A stretch of 64,000 nt of DNA, taken from IMG/VR virus record IMGVR_UViG_3300035698_027145, positions 1-64,000 of that record; one strand, written 5' to 3'. Below the pieces are notes generated by a model. The model saw nothing but the letters and a program-made list of their open reading frames with translations, was not told the origin of the DNA and searched no databases. Shown piece after piece: positions 48,075-55,526 of the stretch; position 1 is the stretch's first letter, and each line of letters starts with the position of its first letter. The position numbers and the translations under genes were made by a program. The stretch comes from a virus.

Positions 48075-48722
48075 ATGATGGTGTTATTTTTAGATGTTAA
48101 TAGCAATACAATTGCCTTATATAGTGAGAATGGTGTAACTAGAATACCTTTTCAACAAGCAGGACAATTGCATAATCATATAGAAGATAGTGAAGTTCTT
48201 TATGTGACAAATGCTGTCCAGACTACGGCACAAGAAGTTATAGGTTTGATAAAGAGTATGGGAGTGGCAGTAGTAGAAGAAGCTCCAATAGACCCAGGAA
48301 TTAAATATTTGCATTCTCCATCAGAAGGGACTATTTATATTAATGAGTTTTTAAAATTTGAGGGTAGATTTGATATAAAACTTATTAATGAAGTTATGGC
48401 TCAAACAATTCAAACTAACCAATTACTACAGCAGCTTATTAAGAATAAAAAAATAGAAATTATTGGCGAAGCTAAGAAGAGAAAATTGATGATAGGCAAA
48501 AAAGAACATCAACAGGGATTATTGGCGAGACAAGATAAGATAGAAAAGGGTTATTCAGATATGATTGTGTCAACTTCTGCTGTCGATGCTGCTGCTGGTG
48601 GAATTGTAGATAACGATCATGATGGTGCGCAAGAGATAAATATTTTAGGTGCAGGCCCAGTCTCTGATGCTGGTGGGGCTAAAACGATGAGTGAATTAAT
48701 GGGTGAAATAGATAGTTTGTAA
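48075..48722 (+). CDS. hypothetical protein with helical middle
   Basis: The 215-residue protein starts with an alpha/beta part (MVLFLDVNSNTIALYSENG, VLYVTNAVQTTAQEVIGLIK), a coiled-coil-like middle (INEVMAQTIQTNQLLQQLIK, KRKLMIGKKEHQQGLL) and a Gly/Ala-rich, acidic end. It opens a new transcription unit after a terminator. A structural or tail role is possible; no family recognised. SD is GGAG with an A-rich spacer. Confidence 0.5.
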   Translation: MMVLFLDVNSNTIALYSENGVTRIPFQQAGQLHNHIEDSEVLYVTNAVQTTAQEVIGLIKSMGVAVVEEAPIDPGIKYLHSPSEGTIYINEFLKFEGRFDIKLINEVMAQTIQTNQLLQQLIKNKKIEIIGEAKKRKLMIGKKEHQQGLLARQDKIEKGYSDMIVSTSAVDAAAGGIVDNDHDGAQEINILGAGPVSDAGGAKTMSELMGEIDSL

Positions 48723-48731
48723 GGATATAAT

Positions 48732-49463
48732 ATGGAAATAGCTATAACACATTTAGGGAATATATCCCAATTGATTCCTGCCACAAGTGTGATCAGAGGT
48801 ATTAAGAAGCAACAGGTAAATACTAATATCACTTGGGTAGTTGAAAAAAAAGAATTTTGTTATTTTAACGATTATAATAAAGATGTTAAAAGGACTATAA
48901 CTATTGATCAGTTTGCTAAGGAAGAGAAGGAATATGATCTATTGATTAATCTCTATCCTTATTTTCCAGAGGATCTAAAGGTCTCTTCTGTTATTAGGAA
49001 TGCTACTGGTTTTTATTTTCACCCTTATTTTGATAAATTTGAAAAAGTTTTTTCTGGGGATAGTAGAGATTTTCCTGAGATGAATCTTTTCCAGTTGTAT
49101 TTTATCTTAAGTGGGATGATATGGAAGGGCGAGGGATATGACATAAGGTATTATCCTAAGACTAAGACGAAATCTAATAAGGTAGGAGTCTCTGTAGCAA
49201 GTGCAAATGTAAGAAATTACGTTTTGGACAACTTAGAGATAGACAGTAAAAAAATATGGTATATTCCATATAAGAAAAATATATTTAAACGAATGAATGA
49301 GATAAATAAGTGTAAAAAGATCATTACTGATGACCTTATTACGTTTCATTTGTCAATGTCAATGAGAAAATACGTGTATTATCTAGACACATTTACATTA
49401 TCTACGAAATTAGAGTTATTTAATCGTGGAGAGATATGTAAAGTGCCTATGAATATTATTTAG
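48732..49463 (+). CDS. GT9-like glycosyltransferase
   Basis: The 243-residue protein begins MEIAITHLGNISQLIPATSV, the glycosyltransferase family 9 (heptosyltransferase) start in which HLGD..ispatp binds acceptor or donor, and ends with a helix containing CKKIITDDLITFHLSMSMRK and YYLDT, matching the family's second-domain loop. It is shorter than typical GT9 enzymes (~330) because the middle is reduced. It may transfer sugars to host or phage glycans. The usual GD reads GN here. A GT9-like domain also ends the fused gene at 62473. Confidence 0.65.
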   Translation: MEIAITHLGNISQLIPATSVIRGIKKQQVNTNITWVVEKKEFCYFNDYNKDVKRTITIDQFAKEEKEYDLLINLYPYFPEDLKVSSVIRNATGFYFHPYFDKFEKVFSGDSRDFPEMNLFQLYFILSGMIWKGEGYDIRYYPKTKTKSNKVGVSVASANVRNYVLDNLEIDSKKIWYIPYKKNIFKRMNEINKCKKIITDDLITFHLSMSMRKYVYYLDTFTLSTKLELFNRGEICKVPMNII

Positions 49464-49475
49464 TAAGGAAGCTAT

Positions 49476-50282
49476 ATGAATGTCAAGCCATCATTAAATC
49501 AAATCATAATCGATCAGAAAAAAAGAAAGATCGTAGATGAAGTCCCATCAACAGTTATTTATTCTCCATCTGTTTATGGGATAGACAATAGATGTACAGG
49601 AAAAGGTGTCAAAATTGCTATTTTAGACTCTGGATGTACTAGTCATAAAGATATAAAATTTGAAGGTGATAAAATAAATTTTTGTGAAGACAATATAACT
49701 ATTATTGATAAAAATGGTCATTCAACAATGGTATCTGGTATTCTAAAAGCTAATAATAAGAAGGCTATAATTGGCATAGCTCCTCATGTTCAGCTATTAT
49801 TTGGAAAAGTAGTTAATAGCAAGGGAGAGTGTGGCTTCAACTCCTTGGTCGCAGGAGTGCTGTGGGCTATAGTAAAAGAGGTTGACATCATAGTTATAGC
49901 CATGGGAACACAATACGACTACAGGGTACTGTGCGATGCTATAAGGAAAGCAAGAGATCATGGTATCTGTATCTTTGCCGCTAGTGGGGATAGTGATGAA
50001 TTAGACTATCCATCAAGATATAAAGAAGTGTTTTCAACAGGGTTTTTAACAAGGTCTAAGAAGAAAAACAACTTTATCAGAGAAAATGTTGATTTTTATT
50101 TACCTAACAAAGGTCTGTATACTACGTATCTAGACAATAAATATGCAAAAGTGTCGGGATCTAGTATCTCAACATCTTTTTTTGCAGGATTAGGGGCAGT
50201 TTTGGTCGAACAGTATAAGAAGGAGAAAAAAAAGAATATTCCTAAATTAGTTTATTCTGAATTAAGTAAAATCAATAAATAG
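49476..50282 (+). CDS. subtilisin-like serine protease with altered oxyanion residue
   Basis: The 268-residue protein has the S8 catalytic triad: AILDSGC (D51), NGHSTMVSGIL (H82) and SGSSISTSFFAG (S230). The region that normally holds the oxyanion Asn (AAGN) reads AASGDSDEL, with Asp172 in its place, which should change activity or pH dependence. There is no signal peptide or long prodomain, only ~35 residues before the core. A phage S8 protease may process virion proteins or act on host surface proteins. It starts 12 bases after the GT9-like gene behind AAGGAAGC. Confidence 0.85.
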   Translation: MNVKPSLNQIIIDQKKRKIVDEVPSTVIYSPSVYGIDNRCTGKGVKIAILDSGCTSHKDIKFEGDKINFCEDNITIIDKNGHSTMVSGILKANNKKAIIGIAPHVQLLFGKVVNSKGECGFNSLVAGVLWAIVKEVDIIVIAMGTQYDYRVLCDAIRKARDHGICIFAASGDSDELDYPSRYKEVFSTGFLTRSKKKNNFIRENVDFYLPNKGLYTTYLDNKYAKVSGSSISTSFFAGLGAVLVEQYKKEKKKNIPKLVYSELSKINK

Positions 50283-50292
50283 GAGCTATATC

Positions 50293-50793
50293 GTGACTGA
50301 CCAAAACAAAGATTATATTCCTCAGATCTGCAAGATAAAACATGATGCTCTTGATAAGAATATAGAGGGAATAAAAGAAGATATTGAGGAAATTAAAAAT
50401 AATGAAAATCATCAGCATGAAGAAATAAAAAGCATGATAACAGATTTGACTATGGAAGTAAGAAGTAGTCATACTAATTTGAAAAATAAAATTGTCTTAT
50501 CAGATCAAAAGATGGGTGACAAGATAGATTCTCTTAATGAGTTTGACGAAAGTTTAAAAGGTAATGGAAAGCCTGGTATATGGGAATCTGTCAGGAGTAT
50601 TCAAAGAAGTATCAAATGGATATTTGTATTCATTATTGTCATATTAATCTTAACTCTTGGTGGCAATTATAGAGGCGTTTCTATTAGTGGTATTAAAGAA
50701 AAGTTCTTTAGTGCAGATAAACAGCCAACTAAGCAAGTAGAACCTGTGCCTGTACCGAATATTGGGAAAGCTCGTATCATTCCTAAAAAATAA
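50293..50793 (+). CDS. coiled-coil membrane protein, XhlA-like
   Basis: The 166-residue product uses GTG at 50293 behind AGGAGC. It has a coiled coil at ~20-85 (NIEGIKEDIEEIKNNEN, KNKIVLSDQKMGDKIDSL), one transmembrane segment near 110-128 (WIFVFIIVILILTLGG) and a basic Pro/Val-rich tail. This layout resembles XhlA/holin-associated or small tail membrane proteins. A lysis or injection role is possible, but no endolysin is found in the window. Confidence 0.55.
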   Translation: MTDQNKDYIPQICKIKHDALDKNIEGIKEDIEEIKNNENHQHEEIKSMITDLTMEVRSSHTNLKNKIVLSDQKMGDKIDSLNEFDESLKGNGKPGIWESVRSIQRSIKWIFVFIIVILILTLGGNYRGVSISGIKEKFFSADKQPTKQVEPVPVPNIGKARIIPKK

Positions 50794-50855
50794 AGGATTT
50801 CTATAATAAAAATTTAATATATAAGCATATAAATGTATTAAAAAAGAGAGTAAAC

Positions 50856-51908
50856 ATGAGCGAAATAAGATCTGTATCTAGTTTTAGAGGAACCTTTAGG
50901 CAAGGTAGCGTAGCGGATCTATTATTGAAAATCACTGATTTTGATGGCACTCCTGTAAATCCTAGTTCAATAGGATGCTCAATAAGAGGTCCAGTTGAAA
51001 ACCCAAGCGACGATGGAGATCTGATCATAGACTCAAGCTCTCCATTTAAAATAGAAGATGGTTATTATGTCTATTCGTGGGAAGTGGCTTCTGACCAGGC
51101 ATTAGGAAGCTATAATGTGACATGGGTATATGTAGTTGATGGTGAAGAAAAAACCGAATTACAAACAGTCACAATAGTAGAGAATCAATCCAATGCAGTT
51201 CCATCTTCATTTTACACCGAAAGATTGATAGCAATGAGAGAAGCTTTAGAATATCATCTCATATGCGCTCAGAATATTCCTGTTTATTTTGAACAGTCTA
51301 AATATTCGAGAGATAATACTAAATTTGAATTTTCATTTCCAGACTGGAATCAGTCAGCAGGTGTTAAGATATATAGAAATGCAAAAGTAGTTAATTCAGG
51401 AGCAGAGGTAGATTATTTTAAAGGCACAGTTACATTTGACACACAATTGCTTCCACAAGAAACTGTAAATGCTGATTATAACTTTAGATGGTTCACAGAG
51501 GAGCAGCTTACTAGATTTTTAGTTAATGCTCTGCAAGCAGTGAATACTTATCCTCCTCACTCAGGATATAACCTTGATACTCTTCCTGATAGATATTTTA
51601 CTACTGTTTTGTATGGAGCTATTAAAGATGCTCTTAGAACTTTGATGGGATGCCTTATGTTCCAACAGCCTGCACAGGTATTTGGTGGAACAGAAGAAGC
51701 TGCAAAAGCTTTCTCTAATTTCGAAACTCTAAAACAAAACTATGAAAAAGATTGGGATAAACTAGTAGAACAGAAAAAATTCGGACCATATCCAAAAACA
51801 AGAATGGTGGTAACTCCAGAATTTACTTTGCCTGGTGGTCGCTCACGTTGGTTCAGGTATCTCTTCAAAGTGATTTGTGTCGGTTTTGGGCTTGCATTGT
51901 TCCTTTAA
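50856..51908 (+). CDS. probable neck or tail adaptor protein with Ig-like domain
   Basis: The 350-residue protein has an N-terminal Ig-like domain (SVADLLLKITDFDGTPVNPS, DGYYVYSWEV, SYNVTWVYVVDGEEKT) of a type used on phage tails and baseplates. It continues with SSFYTERLIAMREALEYHL, a beta region (GVKIYRNAKVVNSG, GTVTFDTQLL), and a helical part (TRFLVNALQAVNTYPPHSGY, LYGAIKDALRTLMG) that recalls adaptor proteins. The end (LPGGRSRWFRYLFK then VICVGFGLALFL) finishes in an odd hydrophobic tail. The terminator is 20 bases downstream. Confidence 0.55.
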   Translation: MSEIRSVSSFRGTFRQGSVADLLLKITDFDGTPVNPSSIGCSIRGPVENPSDDGDLIIDSSSPFKIEDGYYVYSWEVASDQALGSYNVTWVYVVDGEEKTELQTVTIVENQSNAVPSSFYTERLIAMREALEYHLICAQNIPVYFEQSKYSRDNTKFEFSFPDWNQSAGVKIYRNAKVVNSGAEVDYFKGTVTFDTQLLPQETVNADYNFRWFTEEQLTRFLVNALQAVNTYPPHSGYNLDTLPDRYFTTVLYGAIKDALRTLMGCLMFQQPAQVFGGTEEAAKAFSNFETLKQNYEKDWDKLVEQKKFGPYPKTRMVVTPEFTLPGGRSRWFRYLFKVICVGFGLALFL

Positions 51909-51927
51909 GAGGGTTTTTATAAATTTT

Positions 51928-51964
51928 AAAGATGTCTCAGACTTGTTTTGAGGCATCTTTTTTT
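51928..51964 (+). terminator. rho-independent terminator
   Basis: AAAGATGTCTCA pairs with TGAGGCATCTTT (12 bp, one G-T) around a 9-base loop and is followed by seven T. Confidence 0.92.
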
Positions 51965-52034
51965 ATACCCAAAAACAAGCACTTACATTAGATTCTCCAG
52001 AATACACTTTTTTTAAAGGATTTTAACTAATATA

Positions 52035-52063
52035 TTGGAAAGTGAATGTATAATCGCTATATT
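52035..52063 (+). promoter_or_regulatory. class A promoter candidate
   Basis: TTGGAA with AGTGAATG extension (52035-52048), 17-base spacer and TATATT (52058-52063), 21 bases before the homing endonuclease start. Confidence 0.65.
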
Positions 52064-52083
52064 AGTTAGAATAGGAGAGCATT

Positions 52084-53196
52084 ATGCCAGTAAAAGGTCA
52101 GACATTATCAAAAGAAGCAATTGAGAAGATGAAAGCATCGAAGCTATCGAGGCTTTTGTCCAAATATAATTGGGAATTAGCAGAACCATATCTTGACAGA
52201 GAGATTAAGAATGGAGCAGCTAAGAGGACGACTCAATATATCACTCTTAGAGAGTTTAAAGCTAATATTATATCTGGACTATCTATTAACGATATGGGGT
52301 CTACAGGAATTTCTAGGAAGGTTTTGCAATTTTTTAGTAATTTTTGCCAAGGGAATATAAAGCTGATAAAAGAGCAGTTAGAATATAGTTATAAGCAGGG
52401 TATGTCATTAGATGAAATATCAAAAGAGTTTTCTGTGACTAGAGAGGATCTCACCTGCTTACGTCAGTTGTATGATATTAAGCGTAGGGGAGCAACCTAC
52501 ATGAATAGGAAGAAGACAGAGCACAAGCTAACTCAGAGGCAGAGAGACATCTTGTATGGATCTATGATGGGCGATGCAAAAAGAAATCATACCCAGTGGA
52601 ATTCTATAGCTTGTTTTAAGCATTCAGATAAACAGGAGAATTATTTAAAATGGAAATTTGAAGAGTTTCGAAGCGTGTCCAAGAAGGAGACTTTAAAATT
52701 TTCGGTATCCACAGACACGAGAGAAGAATATAAAAATCATCACGGAAGTTGGAGCTTCTATACTAAAGCTAATAGCGATATAGAAGAGTGTATAGACAAA
52801 TTTTATGGTGGAGGGAAAAAAGAAATTACCAGAGATATCTTAGATCATTTATCAGAGCTTTCTTTAGCAGTATGGTATATGGATGACGGGACTACATCTT
52901 TTTCTCATAATAGGATGTTAAGCACAGGCCATAATCTCACTCCTGAGGTTAAGTTTTGCACAGATTCTTTCTCAGAACAATCTTGTGATAACATTGTTGA
53001 GTGGTTTAAAGAGAGGTGGGATATCGACTCTCACAAGAGAGAGAGGGGAGTTAGTAAAAAGGGAGAAAAGCAATATAGAATTGTTCTCAAGTCCACTTCT
53101 GTTGATCATTTTGTTTCTCTTATACTCCCCCATATAATACCTTCTATGCTCTATAAGGTGGATTATGAAGCATATAAAGAAAAGATTGGAAAGTGA
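52084..53196 (+). CDS. free-standing LAGLIDADG homing endonuclease 2
   Basis: The 370-residue protein has a helical N-terminal ~140 residues with a helix-turn-helix (GMSLDEISKEFSVTREDLTC), then the two LAGLIDADG helices of the LAGLIDADG_2 family (RDILYGSMMGDAKRNH near 155-170 and LSLAVWYMDDGTTSF near 261-275). C-terminal LPHIIPSMLYKV matches the family end. It cleaves a long DNA site and spreads its gene. It follows the adaptor gene with its own promoter, and the next class A promoter begins inside its 3' end. Confidence 0.9.
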   Translation: MPVKGQTLSKEAIEKMKASKLSRLLSKYNWELAEPYLDREIKNGAAKRTTQYITLREFKANIISGLSINDMGSTGISRKVLQFFSNFCQGNIKLIKEQLEYSYKQGMSLDEISKEFSVTREDLTCLRQLYDIKRRGATYMNRKKTEHKLTQRQRDILYGSMMGDAKRNHTQWNSIACFKHSDKQENYLKWKFEEFRSVSKKETLKFSVSTDTREEYKNHHGSWSFYTKANSDIEECIDKFYGGGKKEITRDILDHLSELSLAVWYMDDGTTSFSHNRMLSTGHNLTPEVKFCTDSFSEQSCDNIVEWFKERWDIDSHKRERGVSKKGEKQYRIVLKSTSVDHFVSLILPHIIPSMLYKVDYEAYKEKIGK

Positions 53197-53214
53197 AAGC
53201 ACTCTCTATATAAT
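53186..53214 (+). promoter_or_regulatory. class A promoter, best match
   Basis: TTGGAA with AGTGAAAG extension (53186-53199), 17-base spacer and a perfect TATAAT (53209-53214). A class B-like TTCGATAATATAG follows at 53223. It would drive the small-gene run. Confidence 0.75.
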
Positions 53215-53264
53215 AGACCATATTCGATAATATAGATATGAACCAATAATAGGAGCAAAGTAAA

Positions 53265-53639
53265 ATGACTAGATCTATTGAAACTAAGTATAAATGTGTT
53301 GATAGTAGTTTTGTCAATTATATAACTACTCATTATATTGGATTTGAACGGCAGAATTCAGAGCTGTATGATTTCTTTAAAAATATTTTCAATGATATAG
53401 AGAATAAAGACGAGGGTGAAGTAAATATAGTTAAAGAGATTAGAGTTTCTTCGTTTGTTAGAGAAATTCTTTTTACAATAGGAACGAGTTTTTTTTGGGC
53501 AGATGGTGTGAGTTGGGCAGATGGTGTGAGTAGTGATAGTTTATGGACGGCAGATGTAGTAACTAATGATGATATTGGAGATTGTATTATTTTTAAATAT
53601 GACGAGCTTCGTTGTTGGTGTGACGATTGTGAGAAATAA
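53265..53639 (+). CDS. small protein with internal WADGVS duplication
   Basis: The 124-residue protein begins an early-type small-gene run. Middle sequence WADGVSWADGVSS comes from an exact 18-base tandem repeat (53495-53530). The C-terminus has CWCDDCEK, a possible metal site. Upstream helices include ELYDFFKNIFNDIENKD. AGGAGCAAAG precedes the start. No family recognised. Confidence 0.55.
   Translation: MTRSIETKYKCVDSSFVNYITTHYIGFERQNSELYDFFKNIFNDIENKDEGEVNIVKEIRVSSFVREILFTIGTSFFWADGVSWADGVSSDSLWTADVVTNDDIGDCIIFKYDELRCWCDDCEK
53495..53530 (+). repeat. exact 18-bp tandem duplication
   Basis: TGGGCAGATGGTGTGAGT occurs twice in a row, in frame. A perfect copy suggests a recent event and possible length variation between isolates. 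Confidence 0.9.
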
Positions 53640-53654
53640 CTTAGGATATATACA

Positions 53655-53813
53655 ATGACCCTATCGACTAAACTATCGAGTCCATCCCGTTTTTATCTTT
53701 TTGAGAAGGATAAATACAACAAGAAGTTTGATGTCTTTTTGGACAAAAAAGACCATTCTCATTTATGGAGATATCAGATAAAAGAAAAATTAGGAGCAAA
53801 GCAATGCGAATAG
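53655..53813 (+). CDS. 52-residue protein ending LGAKQCE
   Basis: ATG 53655 follows AGGAT and starts a basic, aromatic-rich peptide (MTLSTKLSSPSRFYLFEKD, then KYNKKFDVFLDKKDHSHLW). Its last seven residues are coded by the ribosome-site module of the next gene (AGGAGCAAAGCAATG), which gives LGAKQCE. A shorter frame starting 53765 in another phase is considered a shadow. Function unknown. Confidence 0.45.
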   Translation: MTLSTKLSSPSRFYLFEKDKYNKKFDVFLDKKDHSHLWRYQIKEKLGAKQCE

Positions 53814-53983
53814 AAGACATAGATTTTAAGATGCATGAGATTTACAGTCAATCTATGGACTGGGAGACAGGTATAATGACTATCACCGATCATATAAGAG
53901 GGACAGTCAAGAAATCTCAGGCTATGCCTCCTAAAAGTCAAATGTATTATGCTTTGAAAAAAATGAGAGAAGATAGGAGCTAA
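53804..53983 (+). CDS. 59-residue hypothetical protein
   Basis: ATG 53804 is chosen over 53765 because AGGAGCAAAGCA directly precedes it, as in the neighbouring genes. The protein (MRIEDIDFKMHEIYSQSMDW, then TGIMTITDHIRGTVKKSQAM and a basic helix) has no recognised family. It is part of the small-gene run. Confidence 0.55.
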   Translation: MRIEDIDFKMHEIYSQSMDWETGIMTITDHIRGTVKKSQAMPPKSQMYYALKKMREDRS

Positions 53984-53986
53984 GTA

Positions 53987-54220
53987 ATGTATATTTGGAT
54001 AAGTAGGGATAAGGTCAGATTTATCTCCGATTCTGTTTATTTTTGGTCAGAGAAGCCATATTATGAATGGGAGCAAAGTTGGGTAAATAATAAAGATGGT
54101 CAGATGAGTATCGGATATATTGGCAGAATGCGTATAGAAGAATTTGAAAAATGTAACGGCTATATTCCCGAAAAAGGATCTTGTGTAGAATATGAATTAA
54201 CTAATTTAGGAGCAAAGTAA
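53987..54220 (+). CDS. 77-residue hypothetical protein
   Basis: The protein is rich in Trp and Tyr (MYIWISRDKVRFISDSVYFW, SEKPYYEWEQSWVNNKDG) and looks like a small beta domain. It ends TNLGAK, where LGAK is coded by the ribosome module of the next gene, with TAATG overlap. Function unknown. Confidence 0.6.
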   Translation: MYIWISRDKVRFISDSVYFWSEKPYYEWEQSWVNNKDGQMSIGYIGRMRIEEFEKCNGYIPEKGSCVEYELTNLGAK

Positions 54221-54498
54221 TGGGAATATCTAAGTTTGAATTAAAAAATGTGGAACGCTGTCATTGCATCGTAGAATATTTTTTAGCAGAAAAATATGAT
54301 AGAGATATATCTGTAAAAGATAATTTACAAAGTTTTATAAGCTATTGGTATAGTTGTTCTATGCTTGATGGGATGATAGATAATGATAAGGTTGAAGATA
54401 TTGTTAGTAATTATATGGGAGAAGATGATATTATCAAAACACTAAAAAAGATGAAAAGAAAAATCGAGCTTGAGGGTGGCATAAAGATAATAGAATAA
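54220..54498 (+). CDS. 92-residue hypothetical helical protein
   Basis: Helices are interrupted by Cys-containing segments (VERCHCIVEYFLAEKYD, then LQSFISYWYSCSMLDGMID) and end in a basic stretch (TLKKMKRKIELEGG). No motif recognised. Coupled to the previous gene. Confidence 0.55.
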   Translation: MGISKFELKNVERCHCIVEYFLAEKYDRDISVKDNLQSFISYWYSCSMLDGMIDNDKVEDIVSNYMGEDDIIKTLKKMKRKIELEGGIKIIE

Positions 54499-54511
54499 AA
54501 GGAGCAAAGTA

Positions 54512-54790
54512 ATGGATAATATATTTTTAGAAGCTATTGATTTTGAAGAGTCTAACAATGTTGCTAGTGGAGACGGATATTTTGATTTGCATACATACAA
54601 AGATGATAATCAATTTATCAGTTGTTGGAAAGCGGGATTGTGGCAGAGAGTAAAGTTTTTATTTTCGGGCAAAGTTTATTTATATTTAGAGCACAAGAAT
54701 CAATCTGAAGAGATGAAGGAGATGTTCGATGGTAAGAATTATCATCAGCCTACTAGTGTAGCAATAGGTAGTCCATTTGGAGATAGGTAA
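54512..54790 (+). CDS. 92-residue small conserved phage-type protein
   Basis: The C-terminal part (GLWQRVKFLFSGKVYLYLEH then KNQSEEMKEMF) resembles a short protein seen in many phages where a tryptophan-rich helix (WxRvkfa) precedes a GKV strand. The N-terminal half is acidic. The stop overlaps the next ATG (TAATG). Function unknown. Confidence 0.6.
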   Translation: MDNIFLEAIDFEESNNVASGDGYFDLHTYKDDNQFISCWKAGLWQRVKFLFSGKVYLYLEHKNQSEEMKEMFDGKNYHQPTSVAIGSPFGDR

Positions 54791-55078
54791 TGAATCGTTT
54801 CTGCAAAAAGTGTAAAGAATAGTGAAGATCCAGACAATTTGCCTATTATTGAGATAGATAATCTTATCGAGAATAAAGATCACTATCTACAGATGCATGA
54901 GATATATTTGTTAAAAGCCAAATATTATAAGAAGCTTCACTTTAAGGCTGAGCAGGCAGAAGTTATTAAGAGGTTAGGAGCAAAGCAATGTCTGCTGTAT
55001 GCATTATTTGTGAAAAAGATGTTAATGTATTTTTACGAAGCAAATATAATGGAGAGATTCGTTGTGTCTCTTGTATGA
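54790..55078 (+). pseudogene. small gene split by a +1 frameshift
   Basis: ATG 54790 overlaps the previous stop and codes MNRFCKKCKE before a TAG. In the +1 frame from about 54817 the sequence continues NSEDPDNLPIIEIDNL, KDHYLQMHEIYLLKAKYYKK and on to LGAKQ in the ribosome module of the next gene, ending at 55078. The +1 frame has no start codon of its own before TTG 54839. So this is a frameshifted gene (mutation, sequencing error or recoding); the CxxC at the start fits a zinc site. Confidence 0.45.
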
Positions 55079-55200
55079 CTAATAAGGATCGTATTGAGAA
55101 AGATCGTATTGAGGATATTCAGATAGGGTATCAATTAAGTGAGTGGTTAGAAGAGAAATTTGAACCAATAAAAGATCGTTTTGAGATATTAGATTTATGA
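54988..55200 (+). CDS. zinc-ribbon protein with RFEILDL tail
   Basis: The 70-residue protein has two Cys pairs (AVCIICEKD and IRCVSCMTN) forming a zinc ribbon, a duplicated KDRIEKDRIEDI, and ends PIKDRFEILDL. The last segment is shared with three following proteins. Its start has the AGGAGCAAAG module and its stop overlaps the next ATG. Confidence 0.65.
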   Translation: MSAVCIICEKDVNVFLRSKYNGEIRCVSCMTNKDRIEKDRIEDIQIGYQLSEWLEEKFEPIKDRFEILDL

Positions 55201-55526
55201 GATATAAGATAGGTGACAGAGTAAAGGTGAAGACAAGGGATAAGATGGTTAGTGAGTATGGTTTACAGGATATGTCTCATTTAGATAGTCATTCAGGTTT
55301 GATAAATTTTCCTGATAGTTCTGTTTATGGGCCTGGTCATGAGCATGAAATAAACAAATCTTTTCCTGACAGAATTTTATTAATAGATAATATAGGCTAT
55401 GACATTGAAACGGGTCAGGGGCATTACTGTATGAGGGGCATGTATTATTGTTGGTCAGATTATATGATAGAGGGGATATATTTGGAAGAGTCTATAGGAA
55501 GTCGTTTCGACATATTAGATTTATGA
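55197..55526 (+). CDS. SH3/KOW-like protein 1 with RFDILDL tail
   Basis: The 109-residue protein starts MRYKIGDRVKVKTRDKM, a KOW/SH3-like beta barrel opening (a glycine-aspartate turn between strands), continues with SFPDRILLIDNIGYDIETG and ends GSRFDILDL. It is paralogous to the next gene over the first ~20 and last ~8 residues. It probably binds protein or nucleic acid in a small barrel. Start overlaps the previous stop (ATGA). Confidence 0.65.
   Translation: MRYKIGDRVKVKTRDKMVSEYGLQDMSHLDSHSGLINFPDSSVYGPGHEHEINKSFPDRILLIDNIGYDIETGQGHYCMRGMYYCWSDYMIEGIYLEESIGSRFDILDL

Noticed and set aside
50856-51908. Frameshift at the end of the adaptor-type gene suggested by its hydrophobic tail
   Set aside because: The tail is odd, but the other frames there give nothing better and the terminator lies where expected; evidence too weak.
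55448-55522. Upstream in-frame extension of the second SH3/KOW-like gene
   Set aside because: The extension lies wholly inside the previous gene, and the paralogue aligns from ATG 55523.
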